A model generated the notes under the pieces. It searched no databases, was not told the origin of the DNA, and worked only from the letters and a program-made list of their open reading frames with translations. The translations under genes were made by a program, and so were the position numbers. DNA of 64,000 bases from Ferrovibrio sp. MS7 (GTDB taxonomy: Bacteria > Pseudomonadota > Alphaproteobacteria > Ferrovibrionales > Ferrovibrionaceae). The stretch spans positions 1,392,001-1,456,000 of the forward strand of contig NZ_JBBKBA010000001.1 of the NCBI RefSeq assembly GCF_038404985.1, read 5' to 3'. Position 1 is the stretch's first letter, and each line of letters starts with the position of its first letter. This document shows, one piece after another, positions 17,268 to 25,240 of the stretch.

Positions 17268-18221
17268 ATGCTGCTGTTTGCTCTCAAGCGTCTGCTCTAT
17301 GTGCTGCCCGTCGCCTTCGGCGTCAGCATCGTCTGTTTCCTGCTGGTCCACATCACGCCCGGGGATCCACTCACCGCCGTGCTGCCGACCGACGCCTCGG
17401 CGGAAGTGCAGGCGCAGATGCGTGCCTTCTACGGTTTCGACCGACCGTTGCCGGTGCAGTATTTCATCTGGCTCGGCAAAGTGATGATCGGCGATCTTGG
17501 CCAATCCATCGCCTCCGGGCGCCCGGTACTTTCCGAAGTGATGCGTGCTGTCGGTAACACCCTGATCCTGGCCGCGCTCGCCACCATGATCGGCTTTTTC
17601 TTCGGCTGCCTGTTCGGCTTCGTTGCCGGCTATTTCCGCAATTCACCTGTCGACCGCATTGCCTCTGCTCTCTCGGTGCTGGGGGTCAGTGTGCCGCACT
17701 ACTGGCTCGGCATGGTGCTGGTGATCGTGTTTTCGGTGCAACTCAACTGGCTGCCTTCTACCGGTGCTGGCCCCGGTGGGTCCGCTGAATGGAAATGGGA
17801 CTGGGAGCATATCCGCTACCTGATCCTGCCGGCCATCACCATGTCAGTGATTCCGATGGGCGTGATCGCTCGCACCATTCGTGCCCTGGTGGCTGATATT
17901 CTGTCGCAGGATTTTGTGCAGGCCCTGGCCGCGAAGGGCTTGGGCCATGGTGGTGTGTTCCGCCATGTGGTGAAGAATGCGGCGCCAACTGCGTTGGCGG
18001 TGATGGGCCTGCAACTCGGCTATCTGCTCGGCGGCTCGATCTTGATCGAAACCGTGTTTGCCTGGCCGGGCACTGGCTTCCTGCTCAACCTGGCGATCTT
18101 CCAGCGCGATCTGCCGCTGCTGCAAGGCACCATCCTGGTGCTGGCGATGTTCTTCGTGTTGCTCAACCTGCTGGTCGATGTGCTGCAGACAGCCTTCGAT
18201 CCGCGTATCCAGCGAGGCTAG
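17268..18221 (+). CDS. ABC transporter permease, DppB-like
   Basis: This inner-membrane permease has 317 residues, beginning LLFALKRLLYVLPVAFGVSI and followed by the DppB/OppB N-terminal pattern HITPGDPL. The BPD_transp_1 core includes the EAA-type loop ALAAKGLGHGGVFRHVVKNA and LGGSILIETVFAWPGTG. It forms the channel with the next gene's product, which begins 3 bases later. Confidence 0.93.
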   Translation: MLLFALKRLLYVLPVAFGVSIVCFLLVHITPGDPLTAVLPTDASAEVQAQMRAFYGFDRPLPVQYFIWLGKVMIGDLGQSIASGRPVLSEVMRAVGNTLILAALATMIGFFFGCLFGFVAGYFRNSPVDRIASALSVLGVSVPHYWLGMVLVIVFSVQLNWLPSTGAGPGGSAEWKWDWEHIRYLILPAITMSVIPMGVIARTIRALVADILSQDFVQALAAKGLGHGGVFRHVVKNAAPTALAVMGLQLGYLLGGSILIETVFAWPGTGFLLNLAIFQRDLPLLQGTILVLAMFFVLLNLLVDVLQTAFDPRIQRG

Positions 18222-18224
18222 ATA

Positions 18225-19115
18225 ATGGCGGTGGGGGCAATCGATTCCGGCGCCAAGGTTCAGGCTATCGAGGTATCGGAAGGTTATTGGCGCGGCGTGG
18301 CGCGCCGCCTGATGCGTGATCCGGTGGCGATGGTGGCACTCGCCGTCATCCTTGCACTGGTCTTGATGGCGATTCTGGCGCCCTGGTTGGCCCCGGCTGA
18401 TCCCTATCGCGGCTCTATGCTGCGCCGCCTGCGCCCCATTGGCACGCCGGGCTTTCCGCTGGGCGCGGATGAACTTGGCCGCGACATGCTCTCGCGCCTG
18501 ATCTACGGCGCGCGGTTGTCGCTGTTCATGGGTGTGACGCCGGTGTTGATGGCCTTTGTGCTGGGCTCCAGCCTTGGCATATTCGCCGGCTATATCGGCG
18601 GCAAGATCAACACCGCGATCATGCGCACCATTGATGTGTTCTACGCCTTTCCCTCGGTGCTGCTGGCGGTGGCTTTGTCGGGTGCTTTGGGTGCCGGCCT
18701 CACCAATGCGCTGGTCTCTCTCACTATCGTCTTCATTCCGCCGATTGCCCGCGTGGCAGAGAGCGTCACCACGCAGGTGCGCAACCGCGATTATGTAGAA
18801 GCAGCGCGTGCCTCAGGTGCCGGCGGCTTCACCATCGTGCGGGTGCATGTGCTCGGCAATGTGCTGAGCCCGATTTTCGTCTACTCCACCAGCCTGATCT
18901 CGGTGGCGATGATCCTGGCCTCCGGTTTGAGCTTCCTCGGCCTCGGTGTGCGGCCGCCAGAGCCGGAATGGGGCCTCATGCTCAACACATTGCGCACCGC
19001 GATCTATGTCAATCCGCTGGTCGCGGCCCTGCCCGGCGTGATGATCTTCATCACCTCGATCTCGTTCAACATGTTCTCCGACGGCTTGCGGTCGGCGATG
19101 GATGTGCGCGCATGA
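18225..19115 (+). CDS. ABC transporter permease, DppC-like
   Basis: This permease has 296 residues. It has the extended N-terminal helix of DppC/OppC proteins (LMRDPVAMVALAVILALVLM), the LGADELGRDMLSRLIYGAR signature and the EAA loop AARASGAGGFTIVRVHVLGN. FLGLGVRPPEPEWGLML is the conserved C-terminal region. Its stop overlaps the next start as ATGA. Confidence 0.93.
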   Translation: MAVGAIDSGAKVQAIEVSEGYWRGVARRLMRDPVAMVALAVILALVLMAILAPWLAPADPYRGSMLRRLRPIGTPGFPLGADELGRDMLSRLIYGARLSLFMGVTPVLMAFVLGSSLGIFAGYIGGKINTAIMRTIDVFYAFPSVLLAVALSGALGAGLTNALVSLTIVFIPPIARVAESVTTQVRNRDYVEAARASGAGGFTIVRVHVLGNVLSPIFVYSTSLISVAMILASGLSFLGLGVRPPEPEWGLMLNTLRTAIYVNPLVAALPGVMIFITSISFNMFSDGLRSAMDVRA

Positions 19116-20167
19116 CCGAAATCGCCGATCCCCTGCATCATCCCGAAGACCGCGGCGGGCCACGTCAGCCGCTGCTGTCCGTGCGTGGCCTGGTTAAGCA
19201 TTTCCCGGTCGGGAAAGGGCTGTTCGGCCGCAGCAAGACCGTGGTCCGTGCTGTCGATGGCGTCGATTTCGACCTGCTGAAGGGCGAGACGCTTGGCATC
19301 GTCGGCGAAAGCGGTTGCGGCAAATCCACCACCGCGCGGCTACTGATGCATCTTATCGAACCCGATGCCGGGCGTATCGTGTTCGATGGCGAGGCGCTTG
19401 GCGAGGAGCTAGAGCTCAGCAGCTTCCGCCGCCAGGTGCAGATGGTGTTCCAGGACAGCTACGCCTCGCTCAATCCGCGCCTGACCATCGAGGATTCGAT
19501 TGCCTTCGCACCGCAGGTGCATGGTGTTCCACGCCGTGAAGCACTGGCCCGTGGCCATGACCTGCTCAGCCGCGTCGGCCTGGAGCCACGCCGTTTTGCC
19601 GGCCGCTATCCGCATGAGCTTTCCGGCGGTCAGCGCCAGCGCGTCAATATTGCCCGTGCCCTGGCGCTGGAGCCGCGCCTGGTGATCCTGGATGAAGCCG
19701 TCTCGGCACTCGACAAGTCGGTGGAAGCCCAGGTGCTGAACCTGCTGCTCGACCTGAAGGATGCTTTCGGCCTTACCTACATTTTCATCTCCCACGATCT
19801 GCATGTGGTGAATTTCATCTCCGACCGCGTGATGGTGATGTATCTCGGCAAGGTGGCTGAGATCGGCCCGGCCGACAGCCTGTTCGGTGCTCCGACGCAT
19901 CCCTATACGGCGGCCTTGCTCAACTCCATGCCGGCGATGGATCCGGATAACCGCACCATGGAAGCGCCGCTCTATGGCGATCCGCCCAATCCGATCGATC
20001 CGCCGCCAGGCTGCCGTTTCCACACCCGTTGCCGCATTGCTTCCGATGTCTGCGCTTCCATTGTGCCGGCCCTGTCGCCGATTGCCGAATACCATGACTC
20101 TGCCTGCCTAGCGCGTCAGCCCGGCAGCGGCCATCCGCAGGCACCGGCCGTGGAGGAAGCGGCATGA
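19112..20167 (+). CDS. Oligopeptide-type ABC transporter ATP-binding protein, DppF/OppF-like
   Basis: This is a 351-residue ATPase. Walker A GESGCGKST is at residues 65-73, signature LSGGQRQRVNIARAL, Walker B LVILDEAVSAL and H-loop SHDLHVV. The C-terminal peptide-ABC domain has the usual Cys-bearing segment PPGCRFHTRCRIASDVC. The N-terminal FPVGKGLFGRSK insert is typical of DppF. The start is the ATG overlapping the permease stop; an upstream in-frame start lies within the permease gene. It is coupled to the next ATPase gene (ATGA). Confidence 0.92.
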   Translation: MTEIADPLHHPEDRGGPRQPLLSVRGLVKHFPVGKGLFGRSKTVVRAVDGVDFDLLKGETLGIVGESGCGKSTTARLLMHLIEPDAGRIVFDGEALGEELELSSFRRQVQMVFQDSYASLNPRLTIEDSIAFAPQVHGVPRREALARGHDLLSRVGLEPRRFAGRYPHELSGGQRQRVNIARALALEPRLVILDEAVSALDKSVEAQVLNLLLDLKDAFGLTYIFISHDLHVVNFISDRVMVMYLGKVAEIGPADSLFGAPTHPYTAALLNSMPAMDPDNRTMEAPLYGDPPNPIDPPPGCRFHTRCRIASDVCASIVPALSPIAEYHDSACLARQPGSGHPQAPAVEEAA

Positions 20168-21180
20168 ACGCGGAAGCCATCGTCGATATCCGCAACCTCA
20201 CCGTCACCTTCACCGGCGGCCGTACTCCGGTGAATGCGGTCAACGGTGTCAATCTGCAGGTGGCCCGGGGTGAAGTGGTGGCGCTGCTCGGCGAGTCCGG
20301 TTCGGGCAAGAGCGTAACCCTGCGCTCGCTGTTGCGGCTGCATCCGGAAAAGCGCACGCGGATCAGCGGCAGCCTGCAGGTGCTGGGCCAGGATGTGATG
20401 GCGCTGAAGGGTGCGGCGCTCACCGACTTTCGCGGCAAGCTGGTATCGATGATCTTCCAGGAGCCGCTGCTGGCGCTGGATCCGGTCTACACCGTTGGCC
20501 AGCAGATTGCCGAGGCGATCCGCAAGCATGAGCCGAAGGTGACGCGCGAAGCCGCCGAGGCCCGCGCCCTGGAGGCGTTGAAGCGTGTGCGCATCCCCTC
20601 GCCGGAGCGCCGGCTCAAGGCCTATCCGCATGAGATGTCCGGCGGCATGCGCCAGCGTGCCATGATCGCCCTGGCGCTGGCCTGCAATCCGCAAGTGCTG
20701 CTGGCCGACGAGCCGACCACGGCGCTCGACGCCACCGTGCAAATTCAGATTCTGCTGCTGCTCCGCGAATTGCAACGCGAACTCGGTCTCTCGGTGATCC
20801 TGGTGACACATGATATCGGTGTCGCCGTGGAGGTCGCCGACCGTATCGCGGTGATGTATGCCGGCCGCATCGTCGAAACCGGCCCGGTGCGCGATGTGAT
20901 CCGCAATCCCAGCCATCCCTATACCAAGGGCCTGCTCGGTTTTCGCTCCGGTCATGGTGCCAGTCATGGTGCGGGTGGCGGCATGGGCGGCATGAAGGGC
21001 GGCCGGCTGGACGCGATCCCCGGCGCGCCGCCCGATCTCGCCAAACTGCCGCCCGGTTGTGCCTTTGCGCCGCGCTGCAAATATGCCGGCGATGAGTGCA
21101 GTCAGATGCAGCCCGAGCCGGTCAGCATCGGGGCCGAGCATTGGGCGCGTTGCCTCAAGCTGGCGCAGGCGGCGGAATAG
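20164..21180 (+). CDS. Oligopeptide-type ABC transporter ATP-binding protein, DppD/OppD-like
   Basis: This is the second ATPase, 338 residues. Walker A is GESGSGKSV, signature [15 protein letters not shown], Walker [14 protein letters not shown]-loop THDIGVAVE. The C-terminal domain carries [17 protein letters not shown]. Between [12 protein letters not shown] and this domain is an odd Gly/Met/His-rich insert ([18 protein letters not shown], about residues 264-281) of unknown role. DppD and DppF are the expected pair, so the transporter set is complete, 15.6-21.2 kb. Confidence 0.92.
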   Translation: MNAEAIVDIRNLTVTFTGGRTPVNAVNGVNLQVARGEVVALLGESGSGKSVTLRSLLRLHPEKRTRISGSLQVLGQDVMALKGAALTDFRGKLVSMIFQEPLLALDPVYTVGQQIAEAIRKHEPKVTREAAEARALEALKRVRIPSPERRLKAYPHEMSGGMRQRAMIALALACNPQVLLADEPTTALDATVQIQILLLLRELQRELGLSVILVTHDIGVAVEVADRIAVMYAGRIVETGPVRDVIRNPSHPYTKGLLGFRSGHGASHGAGGGMGGMKGGRLDAIPGAPPDLAKLPPGCAFAPRCKYAGDECSQMQPEPVSIGAEHWARCLKLAQAAE

Positions 21181-21212
21181 GGTTAGCCTCCGGCCATAAA
21201 CCGGAGGAAACC

Positions 21213-21500
21213 ATGGCCGCCTATATCCTTGCCTTCATCGATGTGACCGACACCGAAGCTTACGAGCGCTACAAGCAGCTCGCGCCAGGCGCTATTGCCG
21301 AGGCTGGGGGCAAGTATCTGGTGCGTGGCGGCGCCGTCGATGTGCTGGAGGGTAAGCATGATGGCCGCCGCGTGGTGGTGCTGGAATTTCCCAGCACGGA
21401 AGCGGCCAAGGCTTTCTATGATGGCGAACGCTACCGCGAGGCCCGCGCCGCGCGCGCCAATGCCGCCAAGGGCGATTTCCTGCTGGTGCCGGGTATCTAG
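21213..21500 (+). CDS. DUF1330 domain protein
   Basis: This is a small 95-residue alpha/beta (ferredoxin-like) protein. AYILAFIDVTDTEAYERY at the N-terminus, GKYLVRGG and VVVLEFPSTEAAKAFYD are the DUF1330 hallmarks. CCGGAGGAAACC just before the ATG is a strong ribosome site and sets this start. The function of the family is not established; members resemble dimeric ABM-type monooxygenases. It ends 4 bases inside the convergent SDR gene. Confidence 0.85.
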   Translation: MAAYILAFIDVTDTEAYERYKQLAPGAIAEAGGKYLVRGGAVDVLEGKHDGRRVVVLEFPSTEAAKAFYDGERYREARAARANAAKGDFLLVPGI

Positions 21501-22375
21501 TCCGGATCGACCACCCGGGTCGCCTCGCGAAACCATTGCGGCTTGTCCGTGGTCCAGGTCTCGCCCCAGAGATTGCCGCCACCGCTGATCTCGATGGTTT
21601 CACCGGTGATGAAGCCGCCGGCCGGCCCGCCGACGAACAGCACTGCTTCGGCGACCTGCCAGGGGCTGCCGGCGATGCGCATGGGATTTACGTTCTCATA
21701 ACGCTTGCGCACATGCGGCTGGTAGACCTGCCAGCCTTCCGAGCGGATGGTGCCCGGCGCAATGCAGTTGACGCGGATGCCGAGCGGGGCCCATTCGATG
21801 GCGACGGCTTCCGAAAAAGCCTTCACGCCGGCCCGCGCTGCCACGGTATGCGCCACGTTATGCAGGCCGCGCGGCGATACCACGATGGTGACAATGCTGC
21901 CCGGCCGCTGCGCGTCGCGCCAGCGTCGCGCCGCCGCCTGCATGGCATTGAACGTGCCAGTCAGATTGGTATCGATCACCGCGCGCCAGCCCTTTTCGCT
22001 GTAATCGATGGCGGGTTGCGGAAACTGCCCGCCGGCGGAATTGACCAGCAGGTCCGGCGGCGTACCCCAATGGCTGGCGGCCTGATCGAACATTGCTTCC
22101 ACGCTGTCGCGCTGGCGGATGTCCACCGCCAGGGTCAGGCAATCAAAGCCCCGCTGCTTCATGGCCGCTGCCGCAGGCTCCAGCCGCTCCAGCCGCCGCC
22201 CGGCAATCGCCACGCGGGCGCCGAGCCTTGCTGCCAGCCAGGCGGTGGCACGCCCGATACCGCCGCCGCCGCCCGTCACCAGCAGCGTGCGACCCGCCAG
22301 GCTACCAGCGGCAAGATTGGTCGGATGCGCCGCGAGGTCGTCGTCGGATAGGCGGAGCGGGGCCTCGTCGGTCAT
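21497..22375 (-). CDS. SDR-family oxidoreductase, enoyl-CoA reductase / citronellol dehydrogenase-like subgroup
   Basis: This is a short-chain dehydrogenase of about 292 residues. The NAD(P) motif is TGGGGGIG, then NSAGG and NTNLTGTF. The usual YxxxK is replaced by HTVAARAGVKAF. That pattern (HxxAARAGV) is normal in trans-2-enoyl-CoA and 2,4-dienoyl-CoA reductase-like SDRs and in citronellol-type dehydrogenases of acyclic terpene catabolism, so the protein is probably active. Start: ATG 22375 has GGAAGAA before it; a TTG at 22381 is less likely. It is downstream of the isovaleryl-CoA-type dehydrogenase in the same operon (20-base gap). Confidence 0.85.
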   Translation of the reverse strand: MTDEAPLRLSDDDLAAHPTNLAAGSLAGRTLLVTGGGGGIGRATAWLAARLGARVAIAGRRLERLEPAAAAMKQRGFDCLTLAVDIRQRDSVEAMFDQAASHWGTPPDLLVNSAGGQFPQPAIDYSEKGWRAVIDTNLTGTFNAMQAAARRWRDAQRPGSIVTIVVSPRGLHNVAHTVAARAGVKAFSEAVAIEWAPLGIRVNCIAPGTIRSEGWQVYQPHVRKRYENVNPMRIAGSPWQVAEAVLFVGGPAGGFITGETIEISGGGNLWGETWTTDKPQWFREATRVVDPD

Positions 22376-22395
22376 TCTCAATTCTTCCAGGCGGT

Positions 22396-23589
22396 TCAGC
22401 TTTTAAGAATTTCACCGGCAATGATCAGCTTGCGCACCTCAGTAGTGCCGGCGCCGATTTCCAGCAGCTTGGTGGCGCGGAACAGCCGGTTGATCTCTGC
22501 TTCCCAGATATAGCCGCTGCCGCCATGGATCTGCACGGCATGATCCAGCACGCGGTTCATGGTATCGGCGGCATACATCACCGAGGCGGCGGTCAGTGCA
22601 TGGATGGAGCCACGGCCGCCACCGCCGACTTCCAGTTCATTGGCTTCCAGCAGCACGCGGTAGGTGAAGCTGCGCATGGTTTCCACCATCACATACATTT
22701 CCGCCACGCGGCTTTGCACCATCTGGAATTCGGCAATCGCCTTGCCGAACTGCTTGCGGGTGCGGGAGTAGTCGATGCTGATTTCCAGGGCGCGTTCGCA
22801 GATGCCGAGGCAGATTGGCGCGATCATGGCGCGTTCCAGGTCCAGACCGCTCATCACCACGCCGACGCCGCGATTCTCGCCGCCGACCAGATTTTCCGCC
22901 GGCACGCGGCAATCATCGAAAACCAGCTCGGCGGTCTGGCTGCCGCGGAAACCCATCTTCACCAGCTTCTGCGCCACGCGGAAGCCGGGATAGTCCTTCT
23001 CCACAATGAAAGCGGAAATACCATGGGCACCGGCGGAAGGGTTGGTCTTGGCATAGACCAGCAGTACATCGGCCACCGGGCCGTTGGTGATATAGATTTT
23101 GCCGCCATTCAGCAGGTAATGGTCGCCTTCGCGCCGCGCCGTGGTACGCATCGAGCCGAGCGCATCCGAGCCGGCACCTGGCTCGGTGAGGCCAAGCGCA
23201 CCAGTCAGCGAGCCATCACAGAGGCCGGGCAGGTATTTGCGCCGCTGGGCGTCGTTGGCGTTGCGGTAGATGTTGTTGAGGCAGAGATTCTCATGCGCCA
23301 CCCAGCTCAGCGCCAGGGCGTGGTTCCAGCGCGAGAAAGCCTGCAGGATCAGGCCGCTGGTCATCAGGTCGGCGCCGACGCCGCCGTATTCCGGATCGAC
23401 GGTGATGCCAAAATAGCCGGCCTTGCCGAGCTTGGCGAAGGCATCGCTGGGCCACCATTCCTCGTTATCCATGCGCTCGGAGAGTGGATGCAACTCGGCT
23501 TTGGCATAACGGTCGGCAGCATCGAGCACGGCGGTCTGGTCCGGCGTGAGCGCGAATTGGGTGGCGGCATTCGGCAAAGTGCTGGTCAT
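22396..23589 (-). CDS. Acyl-CoA dehydrogenase, isovaleryl-CoA/citronellyl-CoA dehydrogenase type
   Basis: The 397-residue flavoprotein has GALGLTEPGAGSDALG (FAD/substrate loop), QIHGGSGYIWE and KLLEIGAGTTEVRKLIIAGEIL at the C-terminus. The GAGT sequence stands where most acyl-CoA dehydrogenases carry the catalytic Glu (YEGT). This is the hallmark of isovaleryl-CoA-type enzymes, whose base is instead the Glu in the GLDLERAM segment, present here. It oxidises isovaleryl-CoA to 3-methylcrotonyl-CoA (leucine route) or citronellyl-CoA (terpene route). Its promoter region carries operator 23617-23635. Confidence 0.9.
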   Translation of the reverse strand: MTSTLPNAATQFALTPDQTAVLDAADRYAKAELHPLSERMDNEEWWPSDAFAKLGKAGYFGITVDPEYGGVGADLMTSGLILQAFSRWNHALALSWVAHENLCLNNIYRNANDAQRRKYLPGLCDGSLTGALGLTEPGAGSDALGSMRTTARREGDHYLLNGGKIYITNGPVADVLLVYAKTNPSAGAHGISAFIVEKDYPGFRVAQKLVKMGFRGSQTAELVFDDCRVPAENLVGGENRGVGVVMSGLDLERAMIAPICLGICERALEISIDYSRTRKQFGKAIAEFQMVQSRVAEMYVMVETMRSFTYRVLLEANELEVGGGGRGSIHALTAASVMYAADTMNRVLDHAVQIHGGSGYIWEAEINRLFRATKLLEIGAGTTEVRKLIIAGEILKS

Positions 23590-23616
23590 GTTTCCCGGCT
23601 TTCGCTTGGCGCGTTA

Positions 23617-23635
23617 TGATGAATTGCGTTCATTA
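23617..23635. promoter_or_regulatory. Palindromic operator copy 1, TGAA-N5-TTCA type
   Basis: TGATGAATTGCGTTCATTA has the core ATGAA-TTGCG-TTCAT. It lies 28 bases before the acyl-CoA dehydrogenase start, between that gene and the divergent TetR-family gene. It shares its layout with 28858-28876 and 35904-35922. Confidence 0.7.
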
Positions 23636-23750
23636 GAAACGCGCATCATGGCCCTGTCAATGCCGGCAAGCTGGCGGCAGGGTGGCAAACGGCGCTGATG
23701 AACCGCGTTCGCTTAAATCGTTGACCAACGCCCCGGCAGAGGGCTAGATC

Positions 23751-24518
23751 ATGGCCATGGCGAGGAACGGGACCACACGCAAGAGAGCCAGCCGTTTGCC
23801 GCGCGAGCGGCGCGAGGCGGATATCCTGGAGGCGGCACGCACGGTATTCCGGCTGCGCGGCTACGAGGCTGCCTCGATCTCGGAGATCGCCGAGCGAGCC
23901 GGCGTGGTGGAAGGCTCGATCTATCGTTATTTCCAGAACAAGCGCGCGCTTCTGGTACGGGTGATCGAGGATTGGTATAGCGGCATGATCGAGGAGGATA
24001 GCCATCTGCTGGCCTCCGTCACCGGTATCCGCAACCGGCTGCGCTACATCATCTGGCATCACTTGAAGGCGCTGCATGACGAGCCCGGACTTTCCAGCCT
24101 GGTGTTTCTGGAATTCCGCCCCGACCCGCAATACCGCAAGACCACAATCTACGCCCTGAACCGGCGCTACACGGCGCGGGCCACGGCGGTGGTGCGCGAT
24201 GCGATGCAAAGCGGCGAATTTCGCAGCGATGTGCCACCCGGGCTGGTGCGCGATCTGATCTATGGCTGCGTCGAGCATCACACCTGGGCCTTCCTGCGTG
24301 GCGAAGGCGATTTCGATATCGAGGCGGTGGCCGATTCCATCACCGATCTGGTCTATCGCGGCCTCGCAGCGGCGCCCGCTGCTGCTATGCCGGCTGCGCC
24401 GCTGGATGCGGCCTTGCAGCGGCTGGACGCAGCGGTGAGCAAGCTCAATACCCTATCGCTTGATGCGCCGGCGCAGGAAGGCGTCGAGCACCTCGAGAGT
24501 CGCCGGCGACGCCGCTAG
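23751..24518 (+). CDS. TetR/AcrR-family transcriptional regulator
   Basis: This is a 255-residue repressor-type protein. The helix-turn-helix is at about residues 23-66 (AARTVFRLRGYEAASISEIAERAGVVEGSIYRYF by motif, cited in parts: GYEAASISEIAER and GSIYRYFQNK). The C-terminal half is a ligand/dimer domain with an Ala-rich tail. It is divergent from the acyl-CoA dehydrogenase operon, and its last 66 bases overlap the end of the crotonase gene on the other strand. Its position and the three shared palindromes make it the likely regulator of the whole acyl-CoA module, probably released by an acyl-CoA. Confidence 0.88.
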   Translation: MAMARNGTTRKRASRLPRERREADILEAARTVFRLRGYEAASISEIAERAGVVEGSIYRYFQNKRALLVRVIEDWYSGMIEEDSHLLASVTGIRNRLRYIIWHHLKALHDEPGLSSLVFLEFRPDPQYRKTTIYALNRRYTARATAVVRDAMQSGEFRSDVPPGLVRDLIYGCVEHHTWAFLRGEGDFDIEAVADSITDLVYRGLAAAPAAAMPAAPLDAALQRLDAAVSKLNTLSLDAPAQEGVEHLESRRRRR

Positions 24519-25232
24519 GCGGGCAACGCTTTCGGCTTCGCGGTCAAGCTGCTGCTGCAGGCTGCTATCCATGCTGGTGGCCATCAGTTTCTTCAATGCC
24601 GGCAACGCACCCGCCGGCATTGCCGCCACTTGCTGCACTATCGCCTCGACATCGGCCTCGAAACTGGCATCGTCGAACACGCGGGTGATGATGCCGAGGT
24701 CTAGTGCCTGCTCGGCGGAAAGAGGTGTGTTCAGCGCCATCAGCTCGAAAGCACGGCGGATGCCGACGAGGCGCGGCAGATTGTAGGTGAGGCCACCATC
24801 GGGCGAGAGGCCGGAACTGGTATAGGCGGCGACGAAACGCGCCGAGCGCTTGGCCAGCACGATATCGGCCAGGATGGCGATGCTGAAGCCGCCGCCCGCC
24901 GCCATGCCGTTCACCGCCGAGATCACGGGGGCCGGTCCCTGATGCAGCCGCATGATGCCAAGATGGAACAGGCTGGCCATTTCCAACACATGCGGCCGCA
25001 GATGCGCGCGATTGGCGATGAAATTGTCGATGTCGCCGCCGACGCTGAAGAAATCGCCTTCCGCCGAGAGCACCGCCACCTTGATCGATTCATCGGCAGC
25101 ACAGGCGATGGCGGCTTCAGCGAATTCGCGGCACCATTGCAGGTCCACGGCATTGCGCCGGGCCGTGCCGGTCATCACCAGGCGGGCAATGCCATCCTTA
25201 ATGCTGAGTTTGATCCGTCGGTCGCCCATCAT
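24453..25232 (-). CDS. Enoyl-CoA hydratase/isomerase (crotonase) family protein lacking the hydratase Glu pair
   Basis: This is a 259-residue crotonase. The oxyanion-hole segments FFSVGGDIDNF and AVNGMAAGGGFSIA are present. The two Glu of true hydratases are absent: Ser117 and Tyr137 stand at the aligned places, while GLSPDGGLTYNLPRLVG has Asp145 where PaaG/isomerase-type crotonases have their Asp. In a Liu operon one expects methylglutaconyl-CoA hydratase (LiuC) here, but these residues suggest an isomerase or an unusual hydratase. It lies 8 bases after the carboxyltransferase gene. AAAGGAAACC precedes its start. Confidence 0.85.
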   Translation of the reverse strand: MMGDRRIKLSIKDGIARLVMTGTARRNAVDLQWCREFAEAAIACAADESIKVAVLSAEGDFFSVGGDIDNFIANRAHLRPHVLEMASLFHLGIMRLHQGPAPVISAVNGMAAGGGFSIAILADIVLAKRSARFVAAYTSSGLSPDGGLTYNLPRLVGIRRAFELMALNTPLSAEQALDLGIITRVFDDASFEADVEAIVQQVAAMPAGALPALKKLMATSMDSSLQQQLDREAESVARLAASPATLEVLDAFLRRRIKR

Positions 25233-25240
25233 GGTTTCCT

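Noticed and set aside
21497-22375. Inactive SDR because YxxxK is missing
   Set aside because: The HxxAARAGV pattern is usual in a known active SDR subgroup, so loss of function is not implied.
23701-23735. GTTCGCTTAAATCGTTGAC as a fourth copy of the TGAA-N5-TTCA operator
   Set aside because: It has no TGAA/TTCA half-sites at the right spacing.
24453-24518. Truncation of the TetR or crotonase gene by their 66-base overlap
   Set aside because: Both proteins are full length for their families; convergent overlap at the 3-prime ends is harmless.
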